This document shows, piece after piece, positions 4,988 to 13,326 of a stretch of 19,135 bases of DNA; the first letter of the stretch is position 1; each line of letters opens with the position of its first letter. This DNA comes from Pseudomonadota bacterium (lineage in GTDB: Bacteria > Pseudomonadota > Alphaproteobacteria > Rhodospirillales > Magnetospirillaceae). The DNA lies in the NCBI GenBank assembly GCA_023426365.1, contig JAFAAW010000033.1:1-19135 (forward strand), in the 5' to 3' direction. The notes under the pieces were generated by a model, which worked only from the letters and a program-made list of their open reading frames with translations, was not told the origin of the DNA and ran no database searches. The position numbers were made by a program, and so were the translations under genes.

Positions 4988-6337
4988 CTACAGCCGGTCG
5001 AACACCGACCCCATGCGCGGGCTGAACAGGCGGTCGTAGGTCTTGAGCAGGAAGGTGTCGGTCATGCCGGCGACGTAATCGCAGATGACGCGCGGGTCGC
5101 CGCCCTGGTCCTGAAAGCGGCGATAGGTGTCGGCCGGCAGGAAGGATTGGGGTTCGGACTGGAACACCTCGAACACCGACACCACCATCTTCTGGCCCTT
5201 GAATTCCAGGTGCTGGACGCGCGGGCTGCGGATCACCGTTTCGAACACCACGTCCTTGAGCGCTTTCAGGAAGCGGGCCGGCCCCGGCGGCAGCGCGGCG
5301 CGGAAACGCAGCAGGGGATCGGCGAAATCCTCGACCGTGGCGATTTCCACGCTGGGGAGCAGATGGTTGACGATGCGGTTGATGGTGCGCTTGCGCTTGC
5401 TGCCGTCGGCGAACAACTGGCGGACGAAGCCGTCATAGACGTCGTTGCCGAATTCCCCAGGGTAGCGGGTCTTGAGGAAATCGAGGAAGGAGCCGCAGGC
5501 CTCCTCGGGCACGTGGGCGCGGAAATCCGCTTCCACGGTCAGGTCCAGCGCGATGGCGTCCTCGAAATCATGGACGCCATAGGCGATGTCGTCGGCCAGG
5601 TCCATGATGCTGCAATCGAAGGATTTGTGCACCGTGCGGGCGTGCCCGCCGGGTCTGGCGGCCAGCGTCTGCAAAAGGTCGCGATCCGCCGCGCCCAAGG
5701 GGGCCACGATCCAGTCGAAAACGTCCTGTTCGCTGTCCAGATAGCATTTGGGCGGCGTGGAGGATTTGCGGTCGATGATGCTGATGGCGCTGGGCCGGGG
5801 ATCGAGGCGGGGCTGAATGGCCGGGTTGGCCGCCCGGCTGAACGGCACCGGGTATTTCAGGACGCCCAGGAGCGCGCGCCGCGTGAGATCCGAGCCGGCG
5901 TCGCGCGACATCTTTTCCAGCCGCGCCAGGATGCGCAGGGTCTGGCCGTTGCCTTCGAACCCGCCCTGGCCGCGCATGCAATAGTTCAGCGCCACCTCGC
6001 CGCCATGGCCGAAGGGCGGATGGCCCAGATCGTGGGCCAGCGCCACCGTCTGGATCAGGCTGGCATCGGGCAGATGCGGCCGGGCCGGATGGGCGGCGAA
6101 ATGGACGTCGAACTGGCGCACGATGCCGGCGGCGATCTGCGCCACCTCGAGCGAATGGGTCAGCCGGGTGCGATAGAAGTCGCTGTCGCCCAGATTGAGG
6201 ATCTGGGTCTTGCCCTGTAGGCGCCGGAACGAGGCCGAGTGGATGATGCGGCCGTAATCCACCTCGGACGGGCGGCGCGCATCATCCGTCTGCTGCCGCC
6301 AGCCGCCCCTGCGTTCTTCCCACACCGGCGCCGCCAT
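4988..6337 (-). CDS. dgt: Deoxyguanosinetriphosphate triphosphohydrolase-like protein
   Basis: A 449-aa HD-domain protein. Metal ligands are H61 (in RTRLTHSLEV) and H102-D103 (ALAHDLGHPPFGH), with the later aspartate in MDLADDIAYGVHDFEDAI. The N-terminal RIIHSASFRRLQGKTQ and the C-terminal AGMTDTFLLKTYDRL are family hallmarks. It hydrolyses dNTPs to deoxynucleosides and triphosphate in the cytoplasm, so controlling the dNTP pool. Length is somewhat above the usual 380-420 aa for the short type. The start ATG at 6337 gives the expected MAAPVWEERR-like opening. The upstream 114 bases separate it from ybaL and contain a triple 13-bp repeat; whether the two genes share a transcript is not clear. 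Confidence 0.93.
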   Translation of the reverse strand: MAAPVWEERRGGWRQQTDDARRPSEVDYGRIIHSASFRRLQGKTQILNLGDSDFYRTRLTHSLEVAQIAAGIVRQFDVHFAAHPARPHLPDASLIQTVALAHDLGHPPFGHGGEVALNYCMRGQGGFEGNGQTLRILARLEKMSRDAGSDLTRRALLGVLKYPVPFSRAANPAIQPRLDPRPSAISIIDRKSSTPPKCYLDSEQDVFDWIVAPLGAADRDLLQTLAARPGGHARTVHKSFDCSIMDLADDIAYGVHDFEDAIALDLTVEADFRAHVPEEACGSFLDFLKTRYPGEFGNDVYDGFVRQLFADGSKRKRTINRIVNHLLPSVEIATVEDFADPLLRFRAALPPGPARFLKALKDVVFETVIRSPRVQHLEFKGQKMVVSVFEVFQSEPQSFLPADTYRRFQDQGGDPRVICDYVAGMTDTFLLKTYDRLFSPRMGSVFDRL

Positions 6338-6395
6338 GTCGCCCCGCCCTTTCCTGTGCCTGGGCCAGGGAGTGTGCCCGCCCGGGCGGTGCTGT

Positions 6396-6434
6396 CAAGC
6401 ACCCTGGGCAAGCACCCTGGGCAAGCACCCTGGG
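6396..6434. repeat. Three perfect tandem copies of a 13-bp unit
   Basis: The unit CAAGCACCCTGGG occurs at 6396-6408, 6409-6421 and 6422-6434 without mismatch. It lies between the 3' end of ybaL (6452) and the dgt start (6337), both read on the minus strand. A 12-bp palindrome CCGCCCGGGCGG sits just beside it at 6378-6389. The unit length is not a multiple of three and the repeat is noncoding, so it may be a slippage-prone tract or an iterated protein-binding site in the dgt upstream region. Confidence 0.9.
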
Positions 6435-6451
6435 CGCCCCGCGCCTGCGGC

Positions 6452-8158
6452 TCAGGCGCAGGTGGCCAGGCCCGGTTGCGGCGCCCTGGGCAATGCGCCC
6501 AGCACATGGGCGCCCAGGCTGTTGGCGATCTCGCGTTCGCCCATCACCACCATGTTGGCGCCGCGATTGCGCAGGTGATCGACCTCGGCATCGGAATGGA
6601 CGCGGGCGACGATATCCAGCGAGGGATTGGCGTTGCGCGCCTGCTCCACCACCTGCCCGGCCTCGAACGCGTTGGGGATGGCGACCACCAGATGGCGGGC
6701 GGCCTGAAGGTTGGCGGCGCGCAGCACGTCGGGGCGCGCCGCATTGCCGATGATCACCTCGACCCCCGCCTCGCGCAGGCCGACGGTGGCCTTGGGGACC
6801 TCGTCCATCACCAGCAGCGGCAACTCGGCGGCGCGCAGATGGCCGGCGACCAGCGCCCCCACCCGGCCATGCCCGACCAGCACCACATGGTCGGTCAGCT
6901 CGGTCACGGGCGGCGGCGGCGGCACCTCCACCGGCACCGGGCTTGCCTGCTCGCGCCGCTTCTGCAAATGATCGGCCAGGGCGAACATCACCGGGTTCAG
7001 CATGATGGTGATGATGGCGCCGGCCAGGATCAGCGCGCGCCCCTGTTCCGGCAACAGGCCCAGTTGCACGCCCAGCTCGGCCAGGATGAACGAGAATTCG
7101 CCGATCTGCGCCAGGCTGGCGGAAATGGTCAGCGCGGTGCCCATGGGATGGCGGAACAGCCGCACGATGGCGAACGCCGCCAGCGACTTGCCCACCAGGA
7201 TGATCGCCAGCACCGCCAGCAGCGACAGCGGGTTCTCCAGCAGGATCGCCGGGTTGAACAGCATGCCCACCGAGACGAAGAACAGCACCGCGAAGGCGTC
7301 GCGCAGCGGCAGCGATTCCTGGGCCGCCCGGTGGCTGAGTTCGGATTCGCTGAGCACCATGCCGGCGAAGAACGCGCCCAGCGCCAGCGACACTCCGAAC
7401 AGATGGGCGGCGCCGAAGGCAACGCCCAGCGCGATGGCCAGCACCGCCAGCCGGAACAGCTCGCGCGAGCCGGTATGGGCCACCGCGTGCAGAACCCACG
7501 GGATCACCCGGCGCCCCACCACCAGCATGATCGCCACGAACAGCGCCACCTTGGCCAGCGTCAGCGCCAGCACGCCGCCCAGGCCCAGCCCCATCCTGGC
7601 CGCCAGGCCGTCGGCGGGCGGGGCGGTGCCGTTGATCATGCTGGCCAGCGCCGGCAGCAGCACCAGCGTCAGCACCATGGCCAGATCCTCGACGATCAGC
7701 CAGCCCACGGCGATGCGGCCGCGTTCCGTATCGACCAGCCGCCGTTCGTTGAGCGCACGCAGCAGCACCACCGTGCTGGCCACCGAAAGGGCCAGGCCGA
7801 ACACCATGCCGCCGGCCAGCGACCACCCCAGAATGGCCGACAGCCCGACGCCCAGCAGGGTCGCCGCGGAGATCTGGGCGACCGCGCCGGGAATGGCGAT
7901 GGCGCCCACCTTGAGCAGGTCCTTGAGCGAGAAATGCAGGCCGACGCCGAACATCAGCAGGATGACGCCGATCTCGGCCAATTCCGGCGCCAGGGTCTGG
8001 TCGGCGACGAAGCCCGGGGTGAACGGCCCGACGACGATGCCGGCCAGCAGATAGCCCACCAGCGGCGGAACCCGCAACCGGTGGGCCACAGCCCCGAACA
8101 GGAAGGCCAGCCCGATGCCGGCGACGATGGTGGCGATGAGCGGGGAACTGTGAGGCAT
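6452..8158 (-). CDS. ybaL: YbaL/Kef-type monovalent cation:proton antiporter with RCK domain
   Basis: A 568-aa CPA2 antiporter of the inner membrane. Residues 1-395 form about 12 membrane helices, beginning MPHSSPLIATIVAGIGLAFL, with LVGYLLAGIVVGPFTPGF (33-50) and ELAEIGVILLMFGVGLHFS (59-77), near-identical in pattern to E. coli YbaL. A proline-rich linker (about 408-417) leads to a TrkA-N/RCK domain with the nucleotide-binding loop GHGRVG at 429-434. No RCK-C domain follows. It probably exchanges K+ or Na+ for protons, gated by nucleotide binding at the RCK domain. The ATG at 8158 was chosen over a TTG one codon upstream. No clear ribosome-binding site is seen. The C-terminus is Ala-Pro rich and ends just before the 13-bp repeats. 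Confidence 0.92.
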   Translation of the reverse strand: MPHSSPLIATIVAGIGLAFLFGAVAHRLRVPPLVGYLLAGIVVGPFTPGFVADQTLAPELAEIGVILLMFGVGLHFSLKDLLKVGAIAIPGAVAQISAATLLGVGLSAILGWSLAGGMVFGLALSVASTVVLLRALNERRLVDTERGRIAVGWLIVEDLAMVLTLVLLPALASMINGTAPPADGLAARMGLGLGGVLALTLAKVALFVAIMLVVGRRVIPWVLHAVAHTGSRELFRLAVLAIALGVAFGAAHLFGVSLALGAFFAGMVLSESELSHRAAQESLPLRDAFAVLFFVSVGMLFNPAILLENPLSLLAVLAIILVGKSLAAFAIVRLFRHPMGTALTISASLAQIGEFSFILAELGVQLGLLPEQGRALILAGAIITIMLNPVMFALADHLQKRREQASPVPVEVPPPPPVTELTDHVVLVGHGRVGALVAGHLRAAELPLLVMDEVPKATVGLREAGVEVIIGNAARPDVLRAANLQAARHLVVAIPNAFEAGQVVEQARNANPSLDIVARVHSDAEVDHLRNRGANMVVMGEREIANSLGAHVLGALPRAPQPGLATCA

Positions 8159-8343
8159 CAAGCGGTCGCGGCGGCCAGGAAGTGAGAGATACCCCGATGT
8201 AGAGTGTCGATCCCACCCGACAAGATGGGAAATTCACCTATATCCCGTTGGAAGCGTGTTCTTTTTTGGGATGGCGCCGCCGCCCGGCGTCCTCATATGA
8301 AGATCAAGAAGGCGCGGATATCAAGCATAGCCAAGCCTTCCGA

Positions 8344-8377
8344 CGAAAGGCCCGCCCCCCTGGGGACGGGCCTTTCG
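8344..8377. terminator. Hairpin downstream of the DUF3572 gene
   Basis: Perfect 11-bp arms CGAAAGGCCCG (8344-8354) and CGGGCCTTTCG (8367-8377) with a C/G-rich loop that may pair further. It lies about 50 bases past the DUF3572 stop on the minus strand and upstream of ybaL, so it probably ends that transcript. No T-run follows on either strand. The rest of the 268-base gap (8159-8426) shows no convincing gene. Confidence 0.6.
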
Positions 8378-8426
8378 GTCGTTGGGGCGGCCGATGGGGG
8401 TGAAAAAATGTCTGGGGATAACTGAC

Positions 8427-8735
8427 TTAGCCGAGCAGCCGGCGCGCCAGCATGGGCGTTTCCGGGGCCAATCCCTCGGCCTCGGCAAAGGCCAGCAGCG
8501 AGGCCTCGTCCGCCAACAGGAAATCCAGCACCGCGGCCAGGAACCCGGTATCGGCCATGCGCGCCCGGATGTCGTCGAGGCCGCAGCCGGTCAGCGCCAC
8601 GAAGCGCGACAGCAGCGCGTCGTCGCCGGCGATGTGCGCCAGGGCCTTCAGCGCCACCGCCTGCGCGTCCTCGGCGCCCAGCTTGGGCGGGGCGGACGGG
8701 CGGGGCTTGGGCTGATAGGGCTTGAACGGATCCAT
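8427..8735 (-). CDS. DUF3572 family protein
   Basis: A 102-aa soluble protein. A proline-rich N-terminus (MDPFKPYQPKPRPSAPPK) is followed by an all-helical region: QAVALKALAHIAGDD, LLSRFVALTGCGLDDIRARM, and GFLAAVLDFLLADEASLLAFA. This helix pattern (RF-LTG, then D-FLAAVLDFLLADE) is that of DUF3572, found mostly in alphaproteobacteria and of unknown function. The ATG at 8735 follows GGAG with 7-base spacing; an upstream ATG eight to ten codons earlier lacks support. It is divergent from the exported protein gene at 8796, with only 60 bases between, so their promoters must overlap. Confidence 0.85.
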   Translation of the reverse strand: MDPFKPYQPKPRPSAPPKLGAEDAQAVALKALAHIAGDDALLSRFVALTGCGLDDIRARMADTGFLAAVLDFLLADEASLLAFAEAEGLAPETPMLARRLLG

Positions 8736-8795
8736 GGACACTCCGGCACGACGGGCGGCCATGATACCATGCCGCGTACACAACGGGAGACGCCC

Positions 8796-10049
8796 ATGCG
8801 CACCATCCTGCCGGCACTGGCCGGTCTGGCCCTGTTGACGGCCGCCACCGCCGCCCAGCCCGCCGCCACAGCGCCGCCACCGCCCCAGGGGGCACGATCC
8901 GGGGCGGCGGCACTGGCCGAGCAAGGCTGCGCCACGCTGGCCGGCCGGGTGGCGGCCACAGGCGACGGCGCCGTGTTCCTGGCGTCCTATGACGGGGTGG
9001 CCGACGAGCCGGCGCTGGAGGGCGCCGCCTTCACCTATGACAACGCCCTGGCCGCCATCGCGCTCTTGTCCTGCGGCGAGGTCGAGCGTGCCCGCCAGGT
9101 GGGCGACGCCCTGCTGGTGGCGGCCACCGCCGACCGCGCCGATCCGCACGGCCGCCTGCGCAACGCCTATCGCGCCGGCGCGGTCGCCGGGCTGGCCTTG
9201 CCGCACGGCTGGTGGGACGACCGCCACGATCACTGGGCCGAGGACCCCATGCAGGTGGGCACCGCCACCGGCAACGTGGCCTGGGCGGCGCTGGCGCTCC
9301 TGCACCTGAACCAGGCGACCGGCGACGGCCGTTACCGCGACGGCGCCATCCAGCTTGCGCAATGGGCGGAGACCCAGACCCGCGACCGGCTGTGGGGCGG
9401 CTATAGCGGGGGCGTGCATGGCGATGGCGCCGGCACCCAGCGGCTGGGCTGGAAATCCACCGAGCACAACGTGGACATGGCCGCGCTGTTCGACTGGCTG
9501 GCCCGCCTGGACCCGCGTTGGCGGGCATCGGCCCAGGCGGCACGCGCCTTCGTCGCCGACCAGTTCCTGCCGGCCGAGGGGCGGTTCCTGATCGGCACCC
9601 TGCCCGACGGCCGCAGCGCCAATCGCGCCGCCTCGGGCCTGGACGCCCAGGTCTGGCCGCTGCTGCTGGATCGCGCGCCGGCCCAGTGGCGCCAGGCGCT
9701 GGTCTTCGTGCGGCGCGCCCACGGGGTGGACGGCGGCTATGATTTCAACGACGACCGCGACGGCATCTGGTGGGAAGGCACCGCCCAGGTGGCGCTGACC
9801 GAGCAGGTGGCGGGCGACGCCGCCGCCGCGCGCGGCCTGCTGGACCGGCTGGCCGGCCAGTTCGCGCCGTCGGGCCTGCTGTGGGCCACCTCGGGACCGC
9901 GCCTGACCACCGGGCTGGCGCTGGCCCCCGACCGGGCCGAGGCGGATTTCTTCTATTACCGCCGCCCCCATCTGGGCGCCACCGCCTGGGCGGTGCTGGC
10001 GGCGCGGGGATGGAACCCCTTTGTCCCGCGCGGGGACCGCAAGCCCTAA
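8796..10049 (+). CDS. Exported six-hairpin (alpha/alpha)-barrel-like protein
   Basis: A 417-aa protein with an N-terminal signal peptide (MRTILPALAGLALLTAATAA, cleavage likely near 20-26) and a proline-rich spacer. The body shows repeated helical hairpins with aromatic and acidic loops: FTYDNALAAIALL (near 79-91), NAYRAGAVAGLALPHGWWDD, TGNVAWAALALLHL, STEHNVDMAALFDWLA and WWEGTAQVALTE. These resemble six-hairpin glycosidase folds, in which acidic residues at the barrel mouth bind sugars. I infer a periplasmic carbohydrate-active or sugar-binding role, but no exact family could be named. The ATG at 8796 has GGGAGA at 8785-8790. Much longer readings of this frame upstream cross the DUF3572 gene and were discarded. 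Confidence 0.75.
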   Translation: MRTILPALAGLALLTAATAAQPAATAPPPPQGARSGAAALAEQGCATLAGRVAATGDGAVFLASYDGVADEPALEGAAFTYDNALAAIALLSCGEVERARQVGDALLVAATADRADPHGRLRNAYRAGAVAGLALPHGWWDDRHDHWAEDPMQVGTATGNVAWAALALLHLNQATGDGRYRDGAIQLAQWAETQTRDRLWGGYSGGVHGDGAGTQRLGWKSTEHNVDMAALFDWLARLDPRWRASAQAARAFVADQFLPAEGRFLIGTLPDGRSANRAASGLDAQVWPLLLDRAPAQWRQALVFVRRAHGVDGGYDFNDDRDGIWWEGTAQVALTEQVAGDAAAARGLLDRLAGQFAPSGLLWATSGPRLTTGLALAPDRAEADFFYYRRPHLGATAWAVLAARGWNPFVPRGDRKP

Positions 10050-10078
10050 GTGGGGTGTTCAGCCCCGGGCCGGGCCGC

Positions 10079-10084
10079 TATAAT
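10079..10084 (+). promoter_or_regulatory. Consensus -10 box (TATAAT) upstream of the 10145 gene
   Basis: A perfect TATAAT stands out in a GC-rich stretch 61 bases before the ATG at 10145. The best -35 at 17-bp spacing is TGTTCA (10056-10061), which is weak. It suggests that the downstream gene has its own promoter rather than relying on the gene ending at 10049. Confidence 0.4.
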
Positions 10085-10144
10085 CCGGCGTGGGACAGGG
10101 CATTTGGTGGTGTGCACCCAAAGGGGTGGCGCCCGGGGGTCGTC

Positions 10145-10684
10145 ATGGGAATCGGCAGAGTCGCCTCGTTCCTTTCTTCATTTTCAGCCACCGCCGAAAC
10201 CGTCAGCGCCGACGAGATGCCCGACACGCCGGAGCGCCGCGCGCAGGCCATGGGCGGCCAGGCGGATGCCAACCGCAATCGCAACCAGGATCCCAACGAC
10301 ATCGCCAGCCAATTGCAGACCATGCTGGGCGCGGTGCGCACGCTGAACGAAAACGCCATTCAGCAGGGCGCGGCGGTGGTGATGTCGTCGGCCGGCAGCG
10401 AATGGCGCAATGCGGTCAGCGGGCTGGGCCACCTGTTGGCGGCGGTGGATGCCAAGGCGCTGGCCAACGGCGCCGCCGCCCCGGTGCGCGACGCCGCGCA
10501 GGTGATCGACGCGGTGGAAGCCGGCCTGGCCGGCACCCAGGCCGCCACCGAACAGGTGCTGCGCAACCTGCCCGCCCTTCAGGCAGCGCGCGCGCAGGAG
10601 GTTTCCGACCGCTTCCAGGCCGACATGCGCGCCGCCATCACCCAGGTGCGCGGCGTGCTGAGCGAGTTGAACGTAAAACGCTGA
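10145..10684 (+). CDS. Helical protein of unknown function
   Basis: A 179-aa protein, not recognised. It opens MGIGRVASFLSSFSATAE, then has a charged disordered stretch rich in Asn/Arg (about 38-52, with QADANRNRNQDPND), then long Ala/Gln-rich helices (about 53-179) such as IASQLQTMLGAVRTLNENAIQQG and ATEQVLRNLPALQAARAQEVSDRFQADM. There is no signal peptide, membrane segment or cysteine. The pattern is that of a coiled-coil or helical-bundle cytoplasmic protein. The start rests on the ATG after a G-rich run (10133-10140); the frame is open further upstream but would overlap the previous gene. It ends at a strong hairpin shared with the convergent M48 gene. Confidence 0.65.
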   Translation: MGIGRVASFLSSFSATAETVSADEMPDTPERRAQAMGGQADANRNRNQDPNDIASQLQTMLGAVRTLNENAIQQGAAVVMSSAGSEWRNAVSGLGHLLAAVDAKALANGAAAPVRDAAQVIDAVEAGLAGTQAATEQVLRNLPALQAARAQEVSDRFQADMRAAITQVRGVLSELNVKR

Positions 10685-10687
10685 TCA

Positions 10688-10708
10688 TCCGGGCGGCGAC
10701 CGCCCGGA
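10688..10708. terminator. Bidirectional hairpin between convergent genes
   Basis: Perfect 9-bp arms TCCGGGCGG (10688-10696) and CCGCCCGGA (10700-10708) with a 3-base loop sit 4 bases after the plus-strand stop and 9 bases after the minus-strand M48 stop. Position and symmetry suit termination from both sides. There is no T-run. Confidence 0.65.
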
Positions 10709-10717
10709 CGGCACGGC

Positions 10718-12175
10718 TCACGCCACCACCAGCTTGACGCGGTGGCCCATCTCGGGCTGCTGGCCGGGCTGAAGCCCGTTCATCACCTGGAACAGGTCGC
10801 GCCCCCACTGCGCCGGGGCCATGCGCGCGGCCAGCGATTCCACCGTGTCCCCCGCCTGCACCCGCACCACCTTGATGTGCCACGGCCGCACCGCCGCCGC
10901 CTCTTCGGCGCTCAGGCGGCGGAACGAATAGGTGGCGCGGCGCAGTTCCGTGGACAGCGCCTGGGTCTGGTTGGGCGGGGTGGCGAAAGTGAAGCGGTAG
11001 ATGCTGTCGGGGGAGAAGCGGATCGCCACCACGCGGATGTCCACCTCGCCCTTGTTCGTGCGGCCGCGGGTGGCGGCGGTGGCGGCGGGCATGCCGCCCA
11101 CCTCGATGGCCTCAAGCCCCGACAGGGTCGAGCGGGGCAGCCAGACCCGGCTGATGTACTGGCCCATGTCACTGACGCCGCGCGCCTGGGCGCCGTCGAA
11201 GACGATGGCCGCGCCCGCGCCGTTGGTGGCCACCACCGCCTTGTCGCCGTTGACCAGGCGGAAGCCGTCGGGCACCTCGAAACGCAGGCCCAGGACGGGA
11301 TGCAGGAAAACGCGGTCGCGCACCACGCCCTGGTCCACGTCGTCGCCATAGACCATGCCGTCGATGCGGTCGAGGAAGGTGTCGGCGCCCAGCACGCCCT
11401 GCGGCGCGGTGCCCGCCACCTCGACCATGGCGGCATGGACGCGGTCGATGGTGCGCGGGTGCGACGCCATGAAATCCAGTTGGTCGATGCTGTCGGGCGA
11501 GCGCCCGGCCATCAGCGCATCCAGCCGGGCCTGGTCGCGCAGCTTGCCCAGCATGCTGACCATGGCCTGCGGCTGCCAGCCGCCGCGCACCAGATAGCGC
11601 AGGCCGAGATGGTCGGCCTCGCTTTCCTGATCGCGCGAGAAGCTTTGCAGATAGGCCGCCGCCCCCATCTGCGCCACATCGGCGACGCCGGGCACGCCGA
11701 CCACCGCGCCCAGCACCGCCGCCAGCACGCCGCCGGCCTGGGCGCGGCTGACGCGCTCGGCGGTGTGGCGGCCCAGCACGTGGCCGATCTCGTGGCCCAG
11801 CACGCCGGCGATCTCGGCCTCGTTCGAGGCCAGCGCCAACAGGCCGCGGGTGACGTAGATGTAGCCGCCCGGCAACGCCATGGCGTTGACGATCTGGCTG
11901 TTGAGCACGGTGAAGCGGAAATCGGCGTCGGGCGTTTCCGTCACCCGCACCAGCCGCTGGCCCAGCCCGGCGATATAGGCGGCCAGGGCGGGGTCGTCAT
12001 AGGCGCCGCCGAATTCCCTGAGGATCTCGGGGTGGGTCTGGCTGCCCAACTTGCGTTCGTCCTCGACGCTGAGCAGGTTGAAGCCCGATCGGCCGGTGCC
12101 CGGCGCGACCTGGCAACCGGTCACGGCCAGACCGCCAAGGGCGGCGAGCATGTGGCGGCGGGTGAGCAAGGGCAC
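10718..12175 (-). CDS. M48-family zinc metalloprotease lipoprotein with LysM domain
   Basis: A 485-aa exported protease. The N-terminus has a twin-arginine-like TRRHMLAALGG and a lipobox VTGC with Cys21. The zinc site is HEIGH at 128-132, with the third ligand in ESEADHLGLRYL. A LysM-like domain, from VRVQAGDTVESLAARM to the end (about 440-485), should bind peptidoglycan. In architecture it resembles periplasmic M48 proteases of the BepA/LoiP group that act in outer-membrane quality control, though those usually carry TPR repeats rather than LysM. The start is a GTG at 12175, after a GGGGGGA ribosome-binding site; the next in-frame ATG (residue 9) would lose the arginine pair. The gene is transcribed away from the unknown gene at 12319. 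Confidence 0.92.
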   Translation of the reverse strand: MPLLTRRHMLAALGGLAVTGCQVAPGTGRSGFNLLSVEDERKLGSQTHPEILREFGGAYDDPALAAYIAGLGQRLVRVTETPDADFRFTVLNSQIVNAMALPGGYIYVTRGLLALASNEAEIAGVLGHEIGHVLGRHTAERVSRAQAGGVLAAVLGAVVGVPGVADVAQMGAAAYLQSFSRDQESEADHLGLRYLVRGGWQPQAMVSMLGKLRDQARLDALMAGRSPDSIDQLDFMASHPRTIDRVHAAMVEVAGTAPQGVLGADTFLDRIDGMVYGDDVDQGVVRDRVFLHPVLGLRFEVPDGFRLVNGDKAVVATNGAGAAIVFDGAQARGVSDMGQYISRVWLPRSTLSGLEAIEVGGMPAATAATRGRTNKGEVDIRVVAIRFSPDSIYRFTFATPPNQTQALSTELRRATYSFRRLSAEEAAAVRPWHIKVVRVQAGDTVESLAARMAPAQWGRDLFQVMNGLQPGQQPEMGHRVKLVVA

Positions 12176-12318
12176 GGGCGATCCCCCCTTCTGGCGGCGA
12201 CCGGTTCAGGATAATCACCGGTCATGGCAACACAATGGTGAATGCGGGCAACGCCTAAACGGTAGCCGTGGACGGCGGAATGCCCTACAAATCGGCATCC
12301 GCGCAGGCCGAGGGGACT

Positions 12319-13248
12319 ATGGAGGCACGGGTAGAGGACTTTTTGACCGGATTGCTGGACGGCTGCACCCAACTGATGGAGCGCTGGCAGCGCCGCCATC
12401 GGCCGGGGCAGGACTGGAAGCTGGCCCGGCTGACCTGTTGGGAAGGGCTGGCGCGCGCCTTGCCCGCCGATCTTGCCGCCGGCACGCCGCCGCGCATCGC
12501 GGTGGACCCGGCCGCCTATCGCCTGATGTGGAGCGAGTCGCGCGCCCTGCACCTGATGGAGCGCCTGCCGCCGCCCCAGCCCATCGCCATGCCGTCGCTG
12601 ATCGAGCGGGTGTACACCGCCGTCGCCTCGCGCTTCGATCCGCCCGGCGCCTTCACCGACGACGCCCAGCGCGCCACCGTGGTGGCCTGGGCCGCCCGCC
12701 ATGCCAGCCCCGCCGGACTGCCGCAATCGGCCATGGCGCTGGTGGATTTCATCCAGGCGGCGCCGCTGTCGGCGCGCGATGTCCAGATGGCCGCCCTGCT
12801 GGCGTCGGTGCTGCCCACCTGGGCGGGGTTGCCCATGGTGCATGTGCTGCCGCCCGACGGCCGCGCCGAGGAAGGGTTCGTCCACGCGCTGGGCGCCGCC
12901 TGCGAGGGCGAGGACGGCGCCTGGATCGCCTATTATTTGGGGCGCGCCCGCCGGGCGCTGCGGCGCATGCCGCCGTTGCTGGAAGGCGCCGAGGACGTGG
13001 CCGCCCGCTGGGTCGGGCTGTTCCGCCGCGCGCCCTTCGACCGCGCCCTGGCCGAAGGGCTGGCCTCCGCGCTGGTGGCGCTGCCGGTCATCACGCCGAG
13101 CTTCATAGCCGACACCGCCCTGCCGGCCGAGGCGCTGAGCGACGCCCTGACCCTGCTGGTGGCCGCCGACGAGGCGATCGAGGCCGACATCGGCGGCAGC
13201 ACCGCGACCATTCTGCCCGCCGCGCTGCGCCTGCTGACCACCCACTGA
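12319..13248 (+). CDS. Conserved-looking protein of unknown function
   Basis: A 309-aa acidic, helical protein; no family recognised. It opens MEARVEDFLTGLLDG, contains a motif-like PPAAYRLMWSESRALHLMERL-type region (near 57-78), and repeated hydrophobic helices such as ALVDFIQAAPLSARDVQMAA and DGAWIAYYLGRARRALRRM. No signal peptide, transmembrane helix or known catalytic signature was seen. The ATG at 12319 follows GAGGGG closely; ATG at 12280 and GTG at 12268 are alternatives adding 13 or 17 residues. Third-position G/C use and the long undisturbed frame show that it is a real gene. It is followed by the HAD gene 78 bases downstream and may share its transcript. Confidence 0.7.
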   Translation: MEARVEDFLTGLLDGCTQLMERWQRRHRPGQDWKLARLTCWEGLARALPADLAAGTPPRIAVDPAAYRLMWSESRALHLMERLPPPQPIAMPSLIERVYTAVASRFDPPGAFTDDAQRATVVAWAARHASPAGLPQSAMALVDFIQAAPLSARDVQMAALLASVLPTWAGLPMVHVLPPDGRAEEGFVHALGAACEGEDGAWIAYYLGRARRALRRMPPLLEGAEDVAARWVGLFRRAPFDRALAEGLASALVALPVITPSFIADTALPAEALSDALTLLVAADEAIEADIGGSTATILPAALRLLTTH

Positions 13249-13326
13249 GGGGCCGCCCGCGCGGGCTTGCGCCGGCCGTCGGACGGGGGCAAGCTGAAGG
13301 GCGACGCCACCGGGGGGAGGCCCGTC

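Noticed and set aside
6239..8185. Very long open frames opposite real genes (also 2924-3754 minus, 4352-6220 plus, 8736-9971 minus, 10742-12214 plus, 12051-13850 plus, 14103-15305 plus)
   Set aside because: Each is antisense or out of frame to a gene with clear motifs and has the His/Gln/Arg/Gly-rich composition expected of shadow frames in GC-rich DNA.
8204..8425. A 73-aa frame between ybaL and the DUF3572 gene
   Set aside because: It runs through the hairpin at 8344-8377, has no ribosome-binding site and no recognisable motif.
12200..12222. Two ACCGGT palindromes 17 bp apart in the gap upstream of the M48 gene
   Set aside because: Six-base GC palindromes are common at this base composition; no further symmetry or regulator is nearby.
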